Numbered from the stretch's first letter, positions 1 to 7,836 are shown. The stretch: DNA of 12,082 bases from Bacillota bacterium (GCA_023442635.1 JAEZYR010000077.1:1-12082), one strand, 5' to 3'. A program made the numbers and translations. Notes: a model not told the origin generated them from the letters alone.

Positions 1-2070
1 GGCTACAAAAGCTGCTTCGATCGCTTTTTTGTTGGGATCTAACACAGCCAGCAGACAGTCATGAGCTAAGATCTGGCTGCCATTTTGGAGCTGTTCGCGC
101 AAGTAACGAAAGCCTTGAGCTAAATCATTTTTGCTCGGCAAGAGTACCTCTGATCTAGCCCCCATAATAGCCGCCCATTCAGCCCTACCCCAAGTTGGAA
201 AGCGCTGCCAAATCACTTCACCGTGTGCTGAGGTCAACTGCGTTTTCTTGGTATCCCCAAGCAGCCTGTCTTCCCGATCGATAGCCTGCAGGATGAGCTG
301 CAGTTTAGGAATCGAGCGATAAACATTACGGCTTAGCTTCACGATCATGGCATAATTCGCCTCGCGATCGGCCAAGCGTTCAATCTGTTCGGCAGCTCCA
401 AAGTAGAGCGCCTCAATGGGATTACTCAAGGCTGGATGCTGAAGCTTCAGTTTCAGATGTTCCTGCCCTCTCCCCATGGTTTCTAGCTGCCCAATCCGCA
501 TTCCAGTGAGATAGAAAAGCGGTTCTTCCTGCTTTTGGCCAAAGGGGGCTAGTTTTTTGAGCGCCTCCTCTTCTTCTAATCGGAGCTCATCTGGGTAAAT
601 TTCGCAGTCAAAATAGAAGGCTGCTTTTTCACCTTGGGCAGCCTGCCTTGCTTCATGAGTCAAAGCCTCCTGCTCTGGGTTTGAAGCCTCTGACCAGGGC
701 TCGCCCTTAGCCTCTGCTTGCTCCTGACTTATCGCTGAGGCTTTGAGCTTTGTACAGGCCCTTTCGAGAGCCTGCTGAAAAGCTTGAATCTTGGTGCGCT
801 CGACTTGGCATCCTAAGGCTTGAGCATGGCCGCCCCAGGCTAACACCTCGTTGCTGGCTTCTTCCATCACAGCATAGAGATTCTGGATCGATCCGCCTGC
901 TCTACCTGACCCCTGCAAGCATCCTGGTTCTTCGGTGCTAGGAGCCAAGGCTATGACAGCCATCTCATATTTTTTGGCCAAGCGACTGGCTACCAAACCC
1001 AAAACGCCATGGTGCCAAGTTTCACCCCAGATAACAAGGATATCCTGCATCAGCCGCTCGGGCTCTTCTTCAAGTTGTTTTTCGGCATCCTGCAAAGCTT
1101 CTTGCTCATATTGTTTACGCCTGGCATTGATCGTTTCGAGCTCAAGAGCCAAGCGGCCAGCCTCTTCGGCGTCGTCTGCCATCAGCAGTTGCAGGGCGAG
1201 TTCCTGTCGTCCAAGCCGACCCGCTGCGTTAATGTGGGGCGCCAGAGTCCAGCCAACCTGTCGACTTTCGAGTTGGCGCCAATCTATTCTGCTTTGCTCA
1301 CACAGAGCCGCCAGTCCTGGGGGAGGTGCCTGGCGCATCTGCTGAATGCCATGATAGACCAGACCGCGATTTTCGCCTGTCAAGGGCATCATGTCAGCAA
1401 TCGTTCCCACAGCCGCCAGCGCTAAACCTGCTAACCAAGCATCTGCTTTGTCCAGGGTCTGCGCTAGGGCCTGGGTCAGTTTGAGCGCCACGCCTGCCCC
1501 ACAATAAGCCGTCATATCTTCTTGATCCTGGCGCTGTGGATCCACAACTGCGTGTGCGACTGGCAAGCTCTCCCCTGGCAAGTGGTGATCTGTCACCACA
1601 ACGGGTATGCCCTCGGCTTCCAGCTCCGCAATCGCCTCCATTTCTCGCACGCCACAATCACAAGTGAGCACTAAGTCTGGTTTGGCCGTGCGAATCGCGG
1701 TCATGCTCTTCTCTGAAAAGCCATAGCCTTCATCAATACGGTGTGGGACATAAGGCTGGACTGGCACGTTAAGGCGTTCGAAAAAGCGGCACAAAAGTGC
1801 TGTCGAGGTGAGTCCGTCCGCATCATAGTCACCATGGATGAAAATCAGACCCCGCCTTTGCACAATCGGTACGATCGCCTCCACCGCACGATCCATGTCA
1901 AGGAGCTTGAATGGATCGTCACAAGGCCAACTCGGCTCCGCCATAAAAGCTTCTCGCTCGCGAGCGCTTTTGAGGCCGCGTGCCCACAGAACACGCTCAG
2001 CCAAAGGTAGGTCAACGGCCTGTTCGAGCCGACTCTGCCAAAGTTGTCCTTCTATGCGATAGACTCCCAT
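1..2070 (-). CDS. recJ: RecJ-type single-stranded-DNA-specific 5'-3' exonuclease, C-terminus cut off by window edge
   Basis: The frame is open from an ATG at 2068-2070 to base 1 (690 codons) with no stop, so the 3' end lies outside the window. The DHH phosphoesterase signatures are all present: HGDYDADG (from residue 79), DCG (138-140), the name-giving DHH (161-163) and VVDPQ (Asp177). These are the metal ligands of the RecJ nuclease core. HINAAGRLGR (279-288) and GGHAQALG (from 413) belong to the second core and DHHA1 parts, and APFG near residue 508 is the usual OB-fold signature. The remaining ~180 residues match the longer Firmicute RecJ layout rather than the ~577-residue E. coli form. 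A GGAGG lies 4 nt before the ATG. RecJ degrades 5' ends of single strands in recombinational and mismatch repair in the cytoplasm. It follows rpsU, from which a hairpin separates it. Confidence 0.95.
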   Translation of the reverse strand, partial: MGVYRIEGQLWQSRLEQAVDLPLAERVLWARGLKSAREREAFMAEPSWPCDDPFKLLDMDRAVEAIVPIVQRRGLIFIHGDYDADGLTSTALLCRFFERLNVPVQPYVPHRIDEGYGFSEKSMTAIRTAKPDLVLTCDCGVREMEAIAELEAEGIPVVVTDHHLPGESLPVAHAVVDPQRQDQEDMTAYCGAGVALKLTQALAQTLDKADAWLAGLALAAVGTIADMMPLTGENRGLVYHGIQQMRQAPPPGLAALCEQSRIDWRQLESRQVGWTLAPHINAAGRLGRQELALQLLMADDAEEAGRLALELETINARRKQYEQEALQDAEKQLEEEPERLMQDILVIWGETWHHGVLGLVASRLAKKYEMAVIALAPSTEEPGCLQGSGRAGGSIQNLYAVMEEASNEVLAWGGHAQALGCQVERTKIQAFQQALERACTKLKASAISQEQAEAKGEPWSEASNPEQEALTHEARQAAQGEKAAFYFDCEIYPDELRLEEEEALKKLAPFGQKQEEPLFYLTGMRIGQLETMGRGQEHLKLKLQHPALSNPIEALYFGAAEQIERLADREANYAMIVKLSRNVYRSIPKLQLILQAIDREDRLLGDTKKTQLTSAHGEVIWQRFPTWGRAEWAAIMGARSEVLLPSKNDLAQGFRYLREQLQNGSQILAHDCLLAVLDPNKKAIEAAFVA

Positions 2071-2085
2071 GCAACCTCCAAATAG

Positions 2086-2117
2086 ACAAAACCCGAGACC
2101 TGGCGTCCCGGGTTTCT
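2086..2117 (-). terminator. Hairpin with T-run between rpsU and recJ
   Basis: Reading the minus strand, AAACCCG.GAC and GTC.CGGGTTT (plus coordinates 2088-2098 and 2105-2115) form a stem with one mismatch and a short loop, followed by TTTTG. It looks like an intrinsic terminator for rpsU, but it ends only about 12 nt before the recJ ribosome binding site, so it may act as a partial terminator or as a recJ leader hairpin. Confidence 0.6.
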
Positions 2118-2119
2118 TA

Positions 2120-2149
2120 TCCATAAAATCATCGAATCGAGTATGACAA
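2120..2149 (-). promoter_or_regulatory. Weak candidate recJ promoter
   Basis: Minus strand TTGTCA (plus 2144-2149), an 18-nt spacer, and TATGGA (plus 2120-2125). The predicted start falls inside the hairpin at 2088-2115, so a transcript from here would not pass through the whole terminator. The -10 is poor, so this is tentative. Confidence 0.25.
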
Positions 2150-2186
2150 CAGGAATGCTGATCCATCAGTTCAACAAAGTTGTCAT
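2143..2186. repeat. Nested inverted repeat downstream of rpsU
   Basis: ATGACAAC (2143-2150) and GTTGTCAT (2179-2186) are perfect 8-bp inverted arms. Between them is a smaller one, CTGAT/ATCAG at 2158-2169. No T-run follows, so it is not an ordinary terminator. It could be an mRNA-stabilising or processing structure in the rpsU 3' region, or a protein site; the left arm contains the candidate recJ -35. Confidence 0.5.
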
Positions 2187-2201
2187 CCCAAATCTAAGCT
2201 C

Positions 2202-2375
2202 TTAGCGCTTGCGCTTACGGGCGGCCTCTGACTTCTTCTTGCGACGGACGCTAGGCTTCTCGTAATGTTCGCGCTTGCGCACCTCAGCGAGAATGCCAGA
2301 GCGAGCACATGAACGCTTAAAACGACGCAAAGCGCTGTCGAGGGATTCATTCTCCTTGACTCTGACTTCGGACAC
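2202..2375 (-). CDS. rpsU: 30S ribosomal protein S21
   Basis: This 57-residue protein begins VSEVRVKENESLD and ends in a very basic tail (RRKKKSEAARKRKR). The start signature, the central RFKRSCARSGIL segment and the KREHYEKPSVRRK stretch are typical of S21, which is usually 55-70 residues. S21 joins the small subunit near the platform and helps base pairing of the mRNA Shine-Dalgarno region. The start is a GTG at 2373-2375 with a GGGGGGAG five nt upstream; no ATG fits. It lies 89 nt after the HIT-family gene, with its own candidate promoter, and before recJ. HIT-rpsU adjacency is common in Firmicutes. Confidence 0.95.
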   Translation of the reverse strand: MSEVRVKENESLDSALRRFKRSCARSGILAEVRKREHYEKPSVRRKKKSEAARKRKR

Positions 2376-2434
2376 TTCTTCTCCCCCCTCTCTCTAGCAA
2401 CGCTGACGCCTGTCTGTTGCGAATATCGGCGTAC

Positions 2435-2464
2435 ATTCTAGCACGTAAGTTCATGTCTTGTCTA
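2435..2464 (-). promoter_or_regulatory. Promoter of rpsU
   Basis: Minus strand TAGACA (plus 2459-2464), an 18-nt spacer and an extended -10 TGC-TAGAAT (plus 2435-2443). The -35 directly abuts the stop codon of the HIT gene. The predicted leader is about 55 nt. It would let S21 be made independently of alaS. Confidence 0.55.
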
Positions 2465-2815
2465 TCAAAGACCTTCTGTTGTCAGTTTTGGTCCCGCAAT
2501 CAAATGGACATGCGTGTGAAAAACAGACTGTCCACCTTCTGCCCCAATATTGGTGATGAGGCGATAGCCCTTGTGCAGTTTTTCTTGCTCGACAATATTT
2601 TGGATGGCTGCTAGCAAGTGCTGTGCCATGTCGGGTTCTGCTGCGGTCATCTCCATAAAGTTCGCGCTATGCGATTTGGGGATGACAAGGACATGAAAGG
2701 GAGCTACAGGATGGATATCGCGTATAGCTAGCACATGCTGATCTTCATAAACCTTATCGCTGGGGATATCGCCCGCTATGATGCGACAAAAAAGGCAATC
2801 AGGATCTTGTTTCAT
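2465..2815 (-). CDS. HIT-family (HinT-like) nucleotide phosphoramidase/hydrolase
   Basis: At 116 residues this has the length of bacterial HinT proteins. The histidine triad HTHVHL is seen at residues 100-105, with His100, His102 and His104 as the catalytic HxHxH. The N-terminal CLFC (Cys7, Cys10), with a His in PKSH (residue 49), is the zinc-site pattern found in many members. The segment VLAIRDIHPVAPFHVLVIP is the usual nucleotide-binding core. HinT enzymes cleave aminoacyl-AMP and nucleoside phosphoramidates, by-products of aminoacyl-tRNA synthetases, which fits its place 11 nt behind alaS; that functional link is inference. The GGAGG for its ATG sits inside those 11 nt, so it is translated next to AlaS on the same mRNA. 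No terminator is seen between the two. Confidence 0.93.
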   Translation of the reverse strand: MKQDPDCLFCRIIAGDIPSDKVYEDQHVLAIRDIHPVAPFHVLVIPKSHSANFMEMTAAEPDMAQHLLAAIQNIVEQEKLHKGYRLITNIGAEGGQSVFHTHVHLIAGPKLTTEGL

Positions 2816-2826
2816 CCAAAGCCTCC

Positions 2827-5526
2827 TCAGCCTAGTTGGCCTTTGATGGCTTCACGAGCCGCTGTCAGCGCCGCCTGTAATTGGCTGCTATCCTTCGCGC
2901 CGGCCTGAGCCATATCGGGACGTCCACCGCCACCGCCACCAGCAGCTAAGGCAGCTGCCTTAACCATTTGACCACAGTGTGCCCCTGCTTTGACAGCTTC
3001 TGGAGAAGCCATCGCCACAAATTGCAAGCGCCCCTCTTGCTCCATAGCCAACACAACAACTGCTGGGGCAAAACGATCCCGCAACTGCGCCGCGCTGTCG
3101 CGCAAAGCATCGGCTGTCATACTTGGTACCGTCTGAACCAGCACTTGGTAAGAACCGATTGTTTCAACGCTTTGCTCGACATCAGCCAATTGCGCTTGAG
3201 CTAGCTGACGTTCCAAATCCTCAGCCCGACGTTGCACTTGGCGGAGTTCTTCTTGCAGTTGGCGAATTTTGTCTAGAGTCTGGGCTGGCTCGACTTTGAG
3301 TTGACGAGCCAAGTTCTGGAGCTCTTCTTCGTGCTGTTGAGCGCGTTTCATCGCCTCCGCCCCTGTTACGGCCTCAATGCGGCGAACACCACTCGCAATA
3401 GAAGCTTCTGAGCAGATCGCAAAGCAACAAGCCTGTGAGCTGCGTTCCAAGTGGGTACCACCACAGAGTTCTAGGCTAAATGGCTCTTCAACACAGCCGT
3501 CTGCCGTTAAAGTGCCGCCCACACTAAGCACGCGAACAACATCGCCATACTTTTCGCTAAAAAGCGCCATCGCCCCTTCAGACCTTGCTTGTTCGAGCGA
3601 AAGCTCGCGCACGCAGATAGGCAAGTCAGCCAAGATCGCCTCATTCACCAGGCGCTCAACTTCCTTGATTTCTTCGCGGCTCATCGGGCGGCTGCAGCTA
3701 AAGTCGAAACGCAGACCGTCGGGTCTCACTTCGGAACCAGCCTGGCTGACTTCGTCGCCAATAACGGTTCTTAGAGCCTTGTGCAACAAGTGAGTAGCCG
3801 TGTGGTTGCGTGCTGTCGCCTGTCGTCTGTCAGCGTTGACCTCTAAGCGCAAGTTTGCGCCCTTTTGCAGCGTGCCATTGTGGATGATGACTTGGTGTAG
3901 GTAGACCCCATTGGCCGTTTTCGTGGTATCCACAATTTCACCGCTGACACCTTCGGCTTCAAAAAGGCCGATGTCGCCGACCTGGCCACCAGCTCTGGCG
4001 TAGCAGGGGCTGACATCTGTAATGAGAATTGCAGGCGTACCAGCACTGACCAAGTCAACCGCAAGCAGTTCAGTCTCTTCGCCTTCGCCCTCTTGGATCA
4101 CAAGGCCGAGTACTTGCGCCTTGGCCGTCAACTGCTTGTAGCCGACAAATTTTGTGGCTGGCAAGGCCTCAATCTCGATGGGCAAGGCTGCATGTGCCCA
4201 AGCTGATCCGCCTTTGGCAAGCAAGGCCTCTCGAGCCTGCTGTCGTTGTTTGGCCATTTCTTCTTGGAAGCCTGCCTCATCCACGCTAAAGCCAGCTTCA
4301 GCGGCAATTTCGCGGGTTAGATCCAGGGGGAAGCCATCGGTGTCATGAAGGCGGAAAACCTCAGCCCCAGTCAACTGCGTGCGCCCCTCTGAACGAGCCA
4401 ATTCCATCTGGCCATTAAGGCGGCGCATGCCCTGGGCAATGGTTCTGGCAAAGCGGCCTTCCTCTCGCTCAATAACACCAAGAATATAGGCTTCCCTTTC
4501 GGCTAGTTCAGGGTAAGCGCCTTTGGAGTGTTGGATAACACGCTGGGCCACTTCGCCCAAAAAGAGGCGTTCGACACCCAACAGGCGGCCATAGCGTGCA
4601 GCCCGGCGCAAGAGTCTGCGCAAAACGTAACCGCGCCCCTCATTGGATGGCAAGATACCATCGCTAATCATCATGGTCGTTGAGCGGATATGGTCTGTCA
4701 CCACGCGAATCGCTACGTCCGTTTTGGGATCATCGCCGTAGTTCACGCCTGCAATCTCACACACGAGGTTGAGAATATCGCGGATCGTGTCAACTTCGAA
4801 AAGGTTATCTACCCCCTGCATGAGGCAGGCGATGCGCTCAAGGCCAGCACCCGTATCAATGTTGCGCTGCTTGAGAGGGAGATAGCTGCCATCTTCTTGG
4901 CGATCAAATTGCGTGAAAACGAGGTTCCAAAACTCTATGTAGCGGTCGCCTTCTGAACCTGGATACTGTTCAAGGCCTGGAATATCATAGGCCTCCCCAC
5001 GGTCATAGAAAATCTCAGAGCAAGGGCCGCAAGGACCCGTTCCATGCTCCCAGAAATTGTCTTCCTTTCCGAGTCTGACGATATGGTCCTCAGGAAGACC
5101 CACCACCTCATGCCAAATCTGATAGGCCTCATCATCTTCTTGGTAGACCGATACATAGACGCGCTCTGGCTCCATCCCAAGCACTTCTGTCACAAAGGAC
5201 CAAGCCCACGGAATGACCTCTGCCTTGAAATAATCGCCAAAGCTGAAATTGCCTAGCATTTCGAAAAAAGTACCGTGGCGAGCTGTGTGGCCTACACGAT
5301 CAATATCGGGCGTCCGAATACACTTCTGGCAAGTTGTAACGCGACGGCGTGGCGGAATTTGCGTTCCACGGAACCATGGTTTCATGGGGGTCATGCCTGC
5401 GTTAATCAAAAGCAGAGAAGGATCGTTCTCTGGTACCAAGGAAAAGCTGGGCAAGCGCAGATGTCCTTTGGATTCAAAAAAGGCCAGATATGCCTCACGA
5501 ATTTCATTGACGCCCATAAAGCGCAT
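2827..5526 (-). CDS. alaS: Alanine--tRNA ligase
   Basis: This class II synthetase charges tRNA-Ala with alanine in the cytoplasm and hydrolyses Ser- or Gly-tRNA-Ala. Its 899 residues are slightly above the usual 870-880. The N-terminal catalytic domain shows the family signature around residues 63-101 (TTCQKCIRTPDID, then GHTARHGTFFEMLGNFSFGD). The editing site is intact: HTATH (His575, His579) and CGGTH (Cys688, His692) supply the four zinc ligands. A coiled coil follows at about 740-795, then a C-Ala domain with six glycines at 863-868 before RPDMAQAGAKD. The first ATG has GAGGTG 8 nt upstream; Met4 would be too far. A candidate promoter lies at 5560-5588. No T-box leader is visible, although Firmicute synthetase genes often have one. 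hinT follows after 11 nt. Confidence 0.98.
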   Translation of the reverse strand: MRFMGVNEIREAYLAFFESKGHLRLPSFSLVPENDPSLLLINAGMTPMKPWFRGTQIPPRRRVTTCQKCIRTPDIDRVGHTARHGTFFEMLGNFSFGDYFKAEVIPWAWSFVTEVLGMEPERVYVSVYQEDDEAYQIWHEVVGLPEDHIVRLGKEDNFWEHGTGPCGPCSEIFYDRGEAYDIPGLEQYPGSEGDRYIEFWNLVFTQFDRQEDGSYLPLKQRNIDTGAGLERIACLMQGVDNLFEVDTIRDILNLVCEIAGVNYGDDPKTDVAIRVVTDHIRSTTMMISDGILPSNEGRGYVLRRLLRRAARYGRLLGVERLFLGEVAQRVIQHSKGAYPELAEREAYILGVIEREEGRFARTIAQGMRRLNGQMELARSEGRTQLTGAEVFRLHDTDGFPLDLTREIAAEAGFSVDEAGFQEEMAKQRQQAREALLAKGGSAWAHAALPIEIEALPATKFVGYKQLTAKAQVLGLVIQEGEGEETELLAVDLVSAGTPAILITDVSPCYARAGGQVGDIGLFEAEGVSGEIVDTTKTANGVYLHQVIIHNGTLQKGANLRLEVNADRRQATARNHTATHLLHKALRTVIGDEVSQAGSEVRPDGLRFDFSCSRPMSREEIKEVERLVNEAILADLPICVRELSLEQARSEGAMALFSEKYGDVVRVLSVGGTLTADGCVEEPFSLELCGGTHLERSSQACCFAICSEASIASGVRRIEAVTGAEAMKRAQQHEEELQNLARQLKVEPAQTLDKIRQLQEELRQVQRRAEDLERQLAQAQLADVEQSVETIGSYQVLVQTVPSMTADALRDSAAQLRDRFAPAVVVLAMEQEGRLQFVAMASPEAVKAGAHCGQMVKAAALAAGGGGGGRPDMAQAGAKDSSQLQAALTAAREAIKGQLG

Positions 5527-5559
5527 AGGATATTCACCTCATTTTCAAACTTGTCTCAA

Positions 5560-5588
5560 AGTTTACTCGAAAGACTGCAACGGCTCAA
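5560..5588 (-). promoter_or_regulatory. Promoter of alaS
   Basis: Minus strand TTGAGC (plus 5583-5588), a 17-nt spacer and TAAACT (plus 5560-5565). The predicted start leaves a leader of roughly 27 nt before the ATG, containing the ribosome binding site, too short for a T-box. Confidence 0.55.
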
Positions 5589-5620
5589 CGCCGAAACTGC
5601 TGTGCTACGTGCTTTTTAGC

Positions 5621-5652
5621 AAAAGAGAGGCAGGCGCTCTTGCCTACCTCTC
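5621..5652 (-). terminator. Intrinsic terminator upstream of alaS
   Basis: Minus strand GAGAGGTAGGC and GCCTGCCTCTC (plus 5642-5652 and 5625-5635) pair over 11 bp with one mismatch around a 6-nt loop, followed by TTTT. It is the second of two tandem terminators insulating alaS from the PP2C-like/LysM gene. Confidence 0.8.
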
Positions 5653-5669
5653 GTACATATGAGTTGTTC

Positions 5670-5708
5670 AAAACAGAAGCTCTTCTTGCACAAGAATCAG
5701 GGCTTCTG
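5670..5708 (-). terminator. First terminator after the PP2C-like/LysM gene
   Basis: Minus strand CAGAAGC and GCTTCTG (plus 5702-5708 and 5674-5680) form the outer stem. Inside it TTCTT and AAGAA pair as well. A TTTTG run follows. It begins 14 nt after the stop codon of the upstream gene. Confidence 0.65.
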
Positions 5709-5721
5709 CCCTATCTCGGGC

Positions 5722-7686
5722 TTAAGGTAGCTTGATTTCGTCACCTGGGTTGATCAGATGACCAACACCTTCCCAGCCGTTGACTTCGACAATCTTCTTC
5801 AGATAGGTCTGAATGTCGCCGCCACCTGCATGTTCCTTAGCGATCTTCCAGAGGCTGTCACCTGCCTTGATTTTGTAGGTCTTAGCAGGAGCTGCTGTCG
5901 TGGTCGCGGCAGTTGTTGCCTTCGTGGTTGTGGGAGCTGGTGTAGGTGCTGGCGTCGGTGTGGGTGCTGGCTGTAGACCACCAGCTGGCTGTTGGCCGTT
6001 AGCAGGCTGCTGGCCATTAGCAGGTTGCTGACCATTAGCTGGCTGTTGGCCATTGGCAGGTTGCTGGGCACTGTTGAGCGACTGTTTGCTATTGAGATCG
6101 CTGTTGTTTGGGGAACGGCTGGGTATCACAACCTGCCCTGGCTGATTTAGATTAGGTAGCGTAGAGGTTGTAGTTGTGGTGTCCGAGCCCGAATTTGAGG
6201 CAGAGACCGCCGGCGTCACTGGATTCTTACGCTGCTGGCGACCACTCATGCAAGAACGCACAATAAACACCAGCAGAATCACAATGATGACACCCAAGGC
6301 CACTGCTGCGATTTTTTTGAGTTTGTCAGGATCCTCAGCCACTGAAGGTTTCAAAACACGACTGGGTACTGGCTGCTTGTCCTCCCAATAGTTCTCATCT
6401 TCATACTGTTCCGCACGCGCATGCTGCTCAGCATCTTCGTACCAAGTATCGGCATCTGGCTGCCAAGCGCTCGGAGCAGGTTCTTGCCAAGCTGCGTCAT
6501 CACCCCAGCTGTCATCGGCTGCGGCTTGGAAATCTTCTTTTGGCTTATCCCAGGTAGCCAGATCTTGTTCAGCCTGCTCTCCTTCTGCTGTTGGCTCAGC
6601 AGACCACTGATCGGGCTGTTCATCCCAAGTCATCGGGCTAGCCGAGGTATTCGCCCAGTCCTGCGCAGTTCCTTGTTTCTCTGCGGACAAATTTTCTTGG
6701 GAACGATCGTTTGGCTCATGCTCCTCAGGTGCTGAAAAACTCGACGTTTCAGGTTCAGGATTTGGAGCAGGTGTTGCTGGCCACTCTTGGGCTGGTGCAT
6801 AAGCTGGCACCTGGCTAGCCACAGCAGCCTCGTCACGCTGGCGTTCTGAATTGACGGTATTAAAGCGTCCCGAATTACGGCCAAAGCCACGCGCCAAGGT
6901 GCTCCGCCCGAGTCGATCGATCGTAATCACATCATCGACATAGCCAATCATGAACTGCAGGGCTTCATTCGGCAACTGCTCGGTCGCAATATCCATCACA
7001 CGGCCAGCTGCCTCAGCCTGATCCTCTGCTTCGTCCAGAATCTGTAGCATCTGGCGCTGACCAATGGCTTCCATGACCTCGCGATTGCAGAGAATGAGGC
7101 AATCATCTGGCTTAAGTTGGGCAATATTGGAATAGCGAATCGTACCTGCGATGCCTGCTGCAAAGTCATCCATGTTCTGCAGAGGATGACCATAATAGTC
7201 AACAGGTTCAAGTTGGAAATCATCCTGAGTCAATGGGTAGAGCGCATCATCGCGATACAAATAGCAGCAGCCTCGGCCGAGCGTCAGCGCTGCCATCTCA
7301 CCATCCTTGAGGATGATGCCAGCAAAATAAGGCTGGCGAGCTGTTCCATCCGATAGCGTCAAGCGACCTGCCACATTGACGGCACACTCAGCGAGATCGT
7401 TGATCTCTTCGTCGATGTTGCGGTACTTGTTTTTCTTCATGTCGTCGCAGATCTTGTTCAAGATGCTGCGGTTACCATCATCTCCACTCACAGCATCACG
7501 AACGCCATGAGAGGAAGCATAAATAGCGAAAAAAGCGCCCCGATCTTCACGATCTAGGGTTAAGTCAGCAAAATTCAATTCACGTCGGCTATTCGCACGA
7601 CCATCCATGTAGAAAGCGTCCACAGCGCCTACATTCGAAGTGTAGCGAGCCGTGATCGTCGTCGCAAGACGAGTATTTCTAGCCAT
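5722..7686 (-). CDS. Membrane-anchored PP2C-like (probably pseudo-phosphatase) protein with C-terminal LysM domain
   Basis: The chosen start is MARNTRLATT at 7684-7686 with GGAGG 9 nt upstream, giving 654 residues; an upstream ATG at 7740 has no such site and precedes the candidate promoter's start. Residues ~15-258 resemble the PP2C Ser/Thr phosphatase fold in order: FFAIYASSHG near 52-61 where DGxGG is expected, LGRGCCYLYRDDALYPLTQDD (136-156) where GDSRxYL is expected, LKPDDCLILC (191-200), and GYVDDVITI (248-256) where xDN is expected. Several metal-binding Asp positions are therefore absent, so catalysis is doubtful. Residues 300-440 are acidic with about ten tryptophans. A membrane helix spans ~457-477, flanked by Lys/Arg. 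Then come a Thr/Ser stalk, NGQQPA repeats (544-569), a PTPAPTPAPT run and a LysM at 603-652. Inferred topology is N-terminus inside, LysM in the wall. It may link peptidoglycan state to cytoplasmic signalling. It is insulated by terminators and has no obvious kinase partner in this window. Confidence 0.75.
   Translation of the reverse strand: MARNTRLATTITARYTSNVGAVDAFYMDGRANSRRELNFADLTLDREDRGAFFAIYASSHGVRDAVSGDDGNRSILNKICDDMKKNKYRNIDEEINDLAECAVNVAGRLTLSDGTARQPYFAGIILKDGEMAALTLGRGCCYLYRDDALYPLTQDDFQLEPVDYYGHPLQNMDDFAAGIAGTIRYSNIAQLKPDDCLILCNREVMEAIGQRQMLQILDEAEDQAEAAGRVMDIATEQLPNEALQFMIGYVDDVITIDRLGRSTLARGFGRNSGRFNTVNSERQRDEAAVASQVPAYAPAQEWPATPAPNPEPETSSFSAPEEHEPNDRSQENLSAEKQGTAQDWANTSASPMTWDEQPDQWSAEPTAEGEQAEQDLATWDKPKEDFQAAADDSWGDDAAWQEPAPSAWQPDADTWYEDAEQHARAEQYEDENYWEDKQPVPSRVLKPSVAEDPDKLKKIAAVALGVIIVILLVFIVRSCMSGRQQRKNPVTPAVSASNSGSDTTTTTSTLPNLNQPGQVVIPSRSPNNSDLNSKQSLNSAQQPANGQQPANGQQPANGQQPANGQQPAGGLQPAPTPTPAPTPAPTTTKATTAATTTAAPAKTYKIKAGDSLWKIAKEHAGGGDIQTYLKKIVEVNGWEGVGHLINPGDEIKLP
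5989..6066 (-). repeat. 18-bp tandem repeats coding the NGQQPA hexapeptide
   Basis: Four 18-bp units (5989-6006, 6007-6024, 6025-6042, 6043-6060) and a partial fifth encode NGQQPA repeats in the extracellular stalk. The units differ at a few bases, mostly silent third positions, so the array is not recent. Copy number could vary between strains. Confidence 0.9.
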
Positions 7687-7730
7687 AAATGAAGTCCTCC
7701 AAACAAGGGATAAGCGGCATATTTTTTGTG

Positions 7731-7739
7731 AGTATAGCA
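7731..7739 (-). promoter_or_regulatory. Extended -10 promoter of the PP2C-like/LysM gene
   Basis: Minus strand TGC-TATACT, close to consensus with the extended TGn element, about 45 nt before the chosen ATG. No good -35 is seen 17 nt upstream (A-rich there), which is tolerated with an extended -10. It supports the start at 7686 because the longer frame would begin at the -10 itself. Confidence 0.6.
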
Positions 7740-7836
7740 CACCCAGTGCAGGCTTTTTTAATAAGAGATTAAAATGCCTGGATTGCTCAACAGCAGACAG
7801 CGATTGAGCCTAAGCGTGATGAGGTTGATTTATGAT

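Noticed and set aside
935..1425. Plus-strand reading frames of about 137 codons
   Set aside because: They overlap the recJ catalytic frame antisense, lack ribosome binding sites and have Ser/Cys/Arg-rich shadow composition.
3377..3793. Plus-strand reading frame of 138 codons inside alaS
   Set aside because: Antisense to conserved alaS editing-domain motifs and without recognisable features.
5621..5708. Tandem hairpins as a T-box antiterminator/terminator pair for alaS
   Set aside because: No T-box consensus or specifier loop is seen, and a good promoter lies downstream of both hairpins.
5989..6066. CRISPR array
   Set aside because: The 18-bp units are directly adjacent with no spacers and encode an in-frame hexapeptide repeat.
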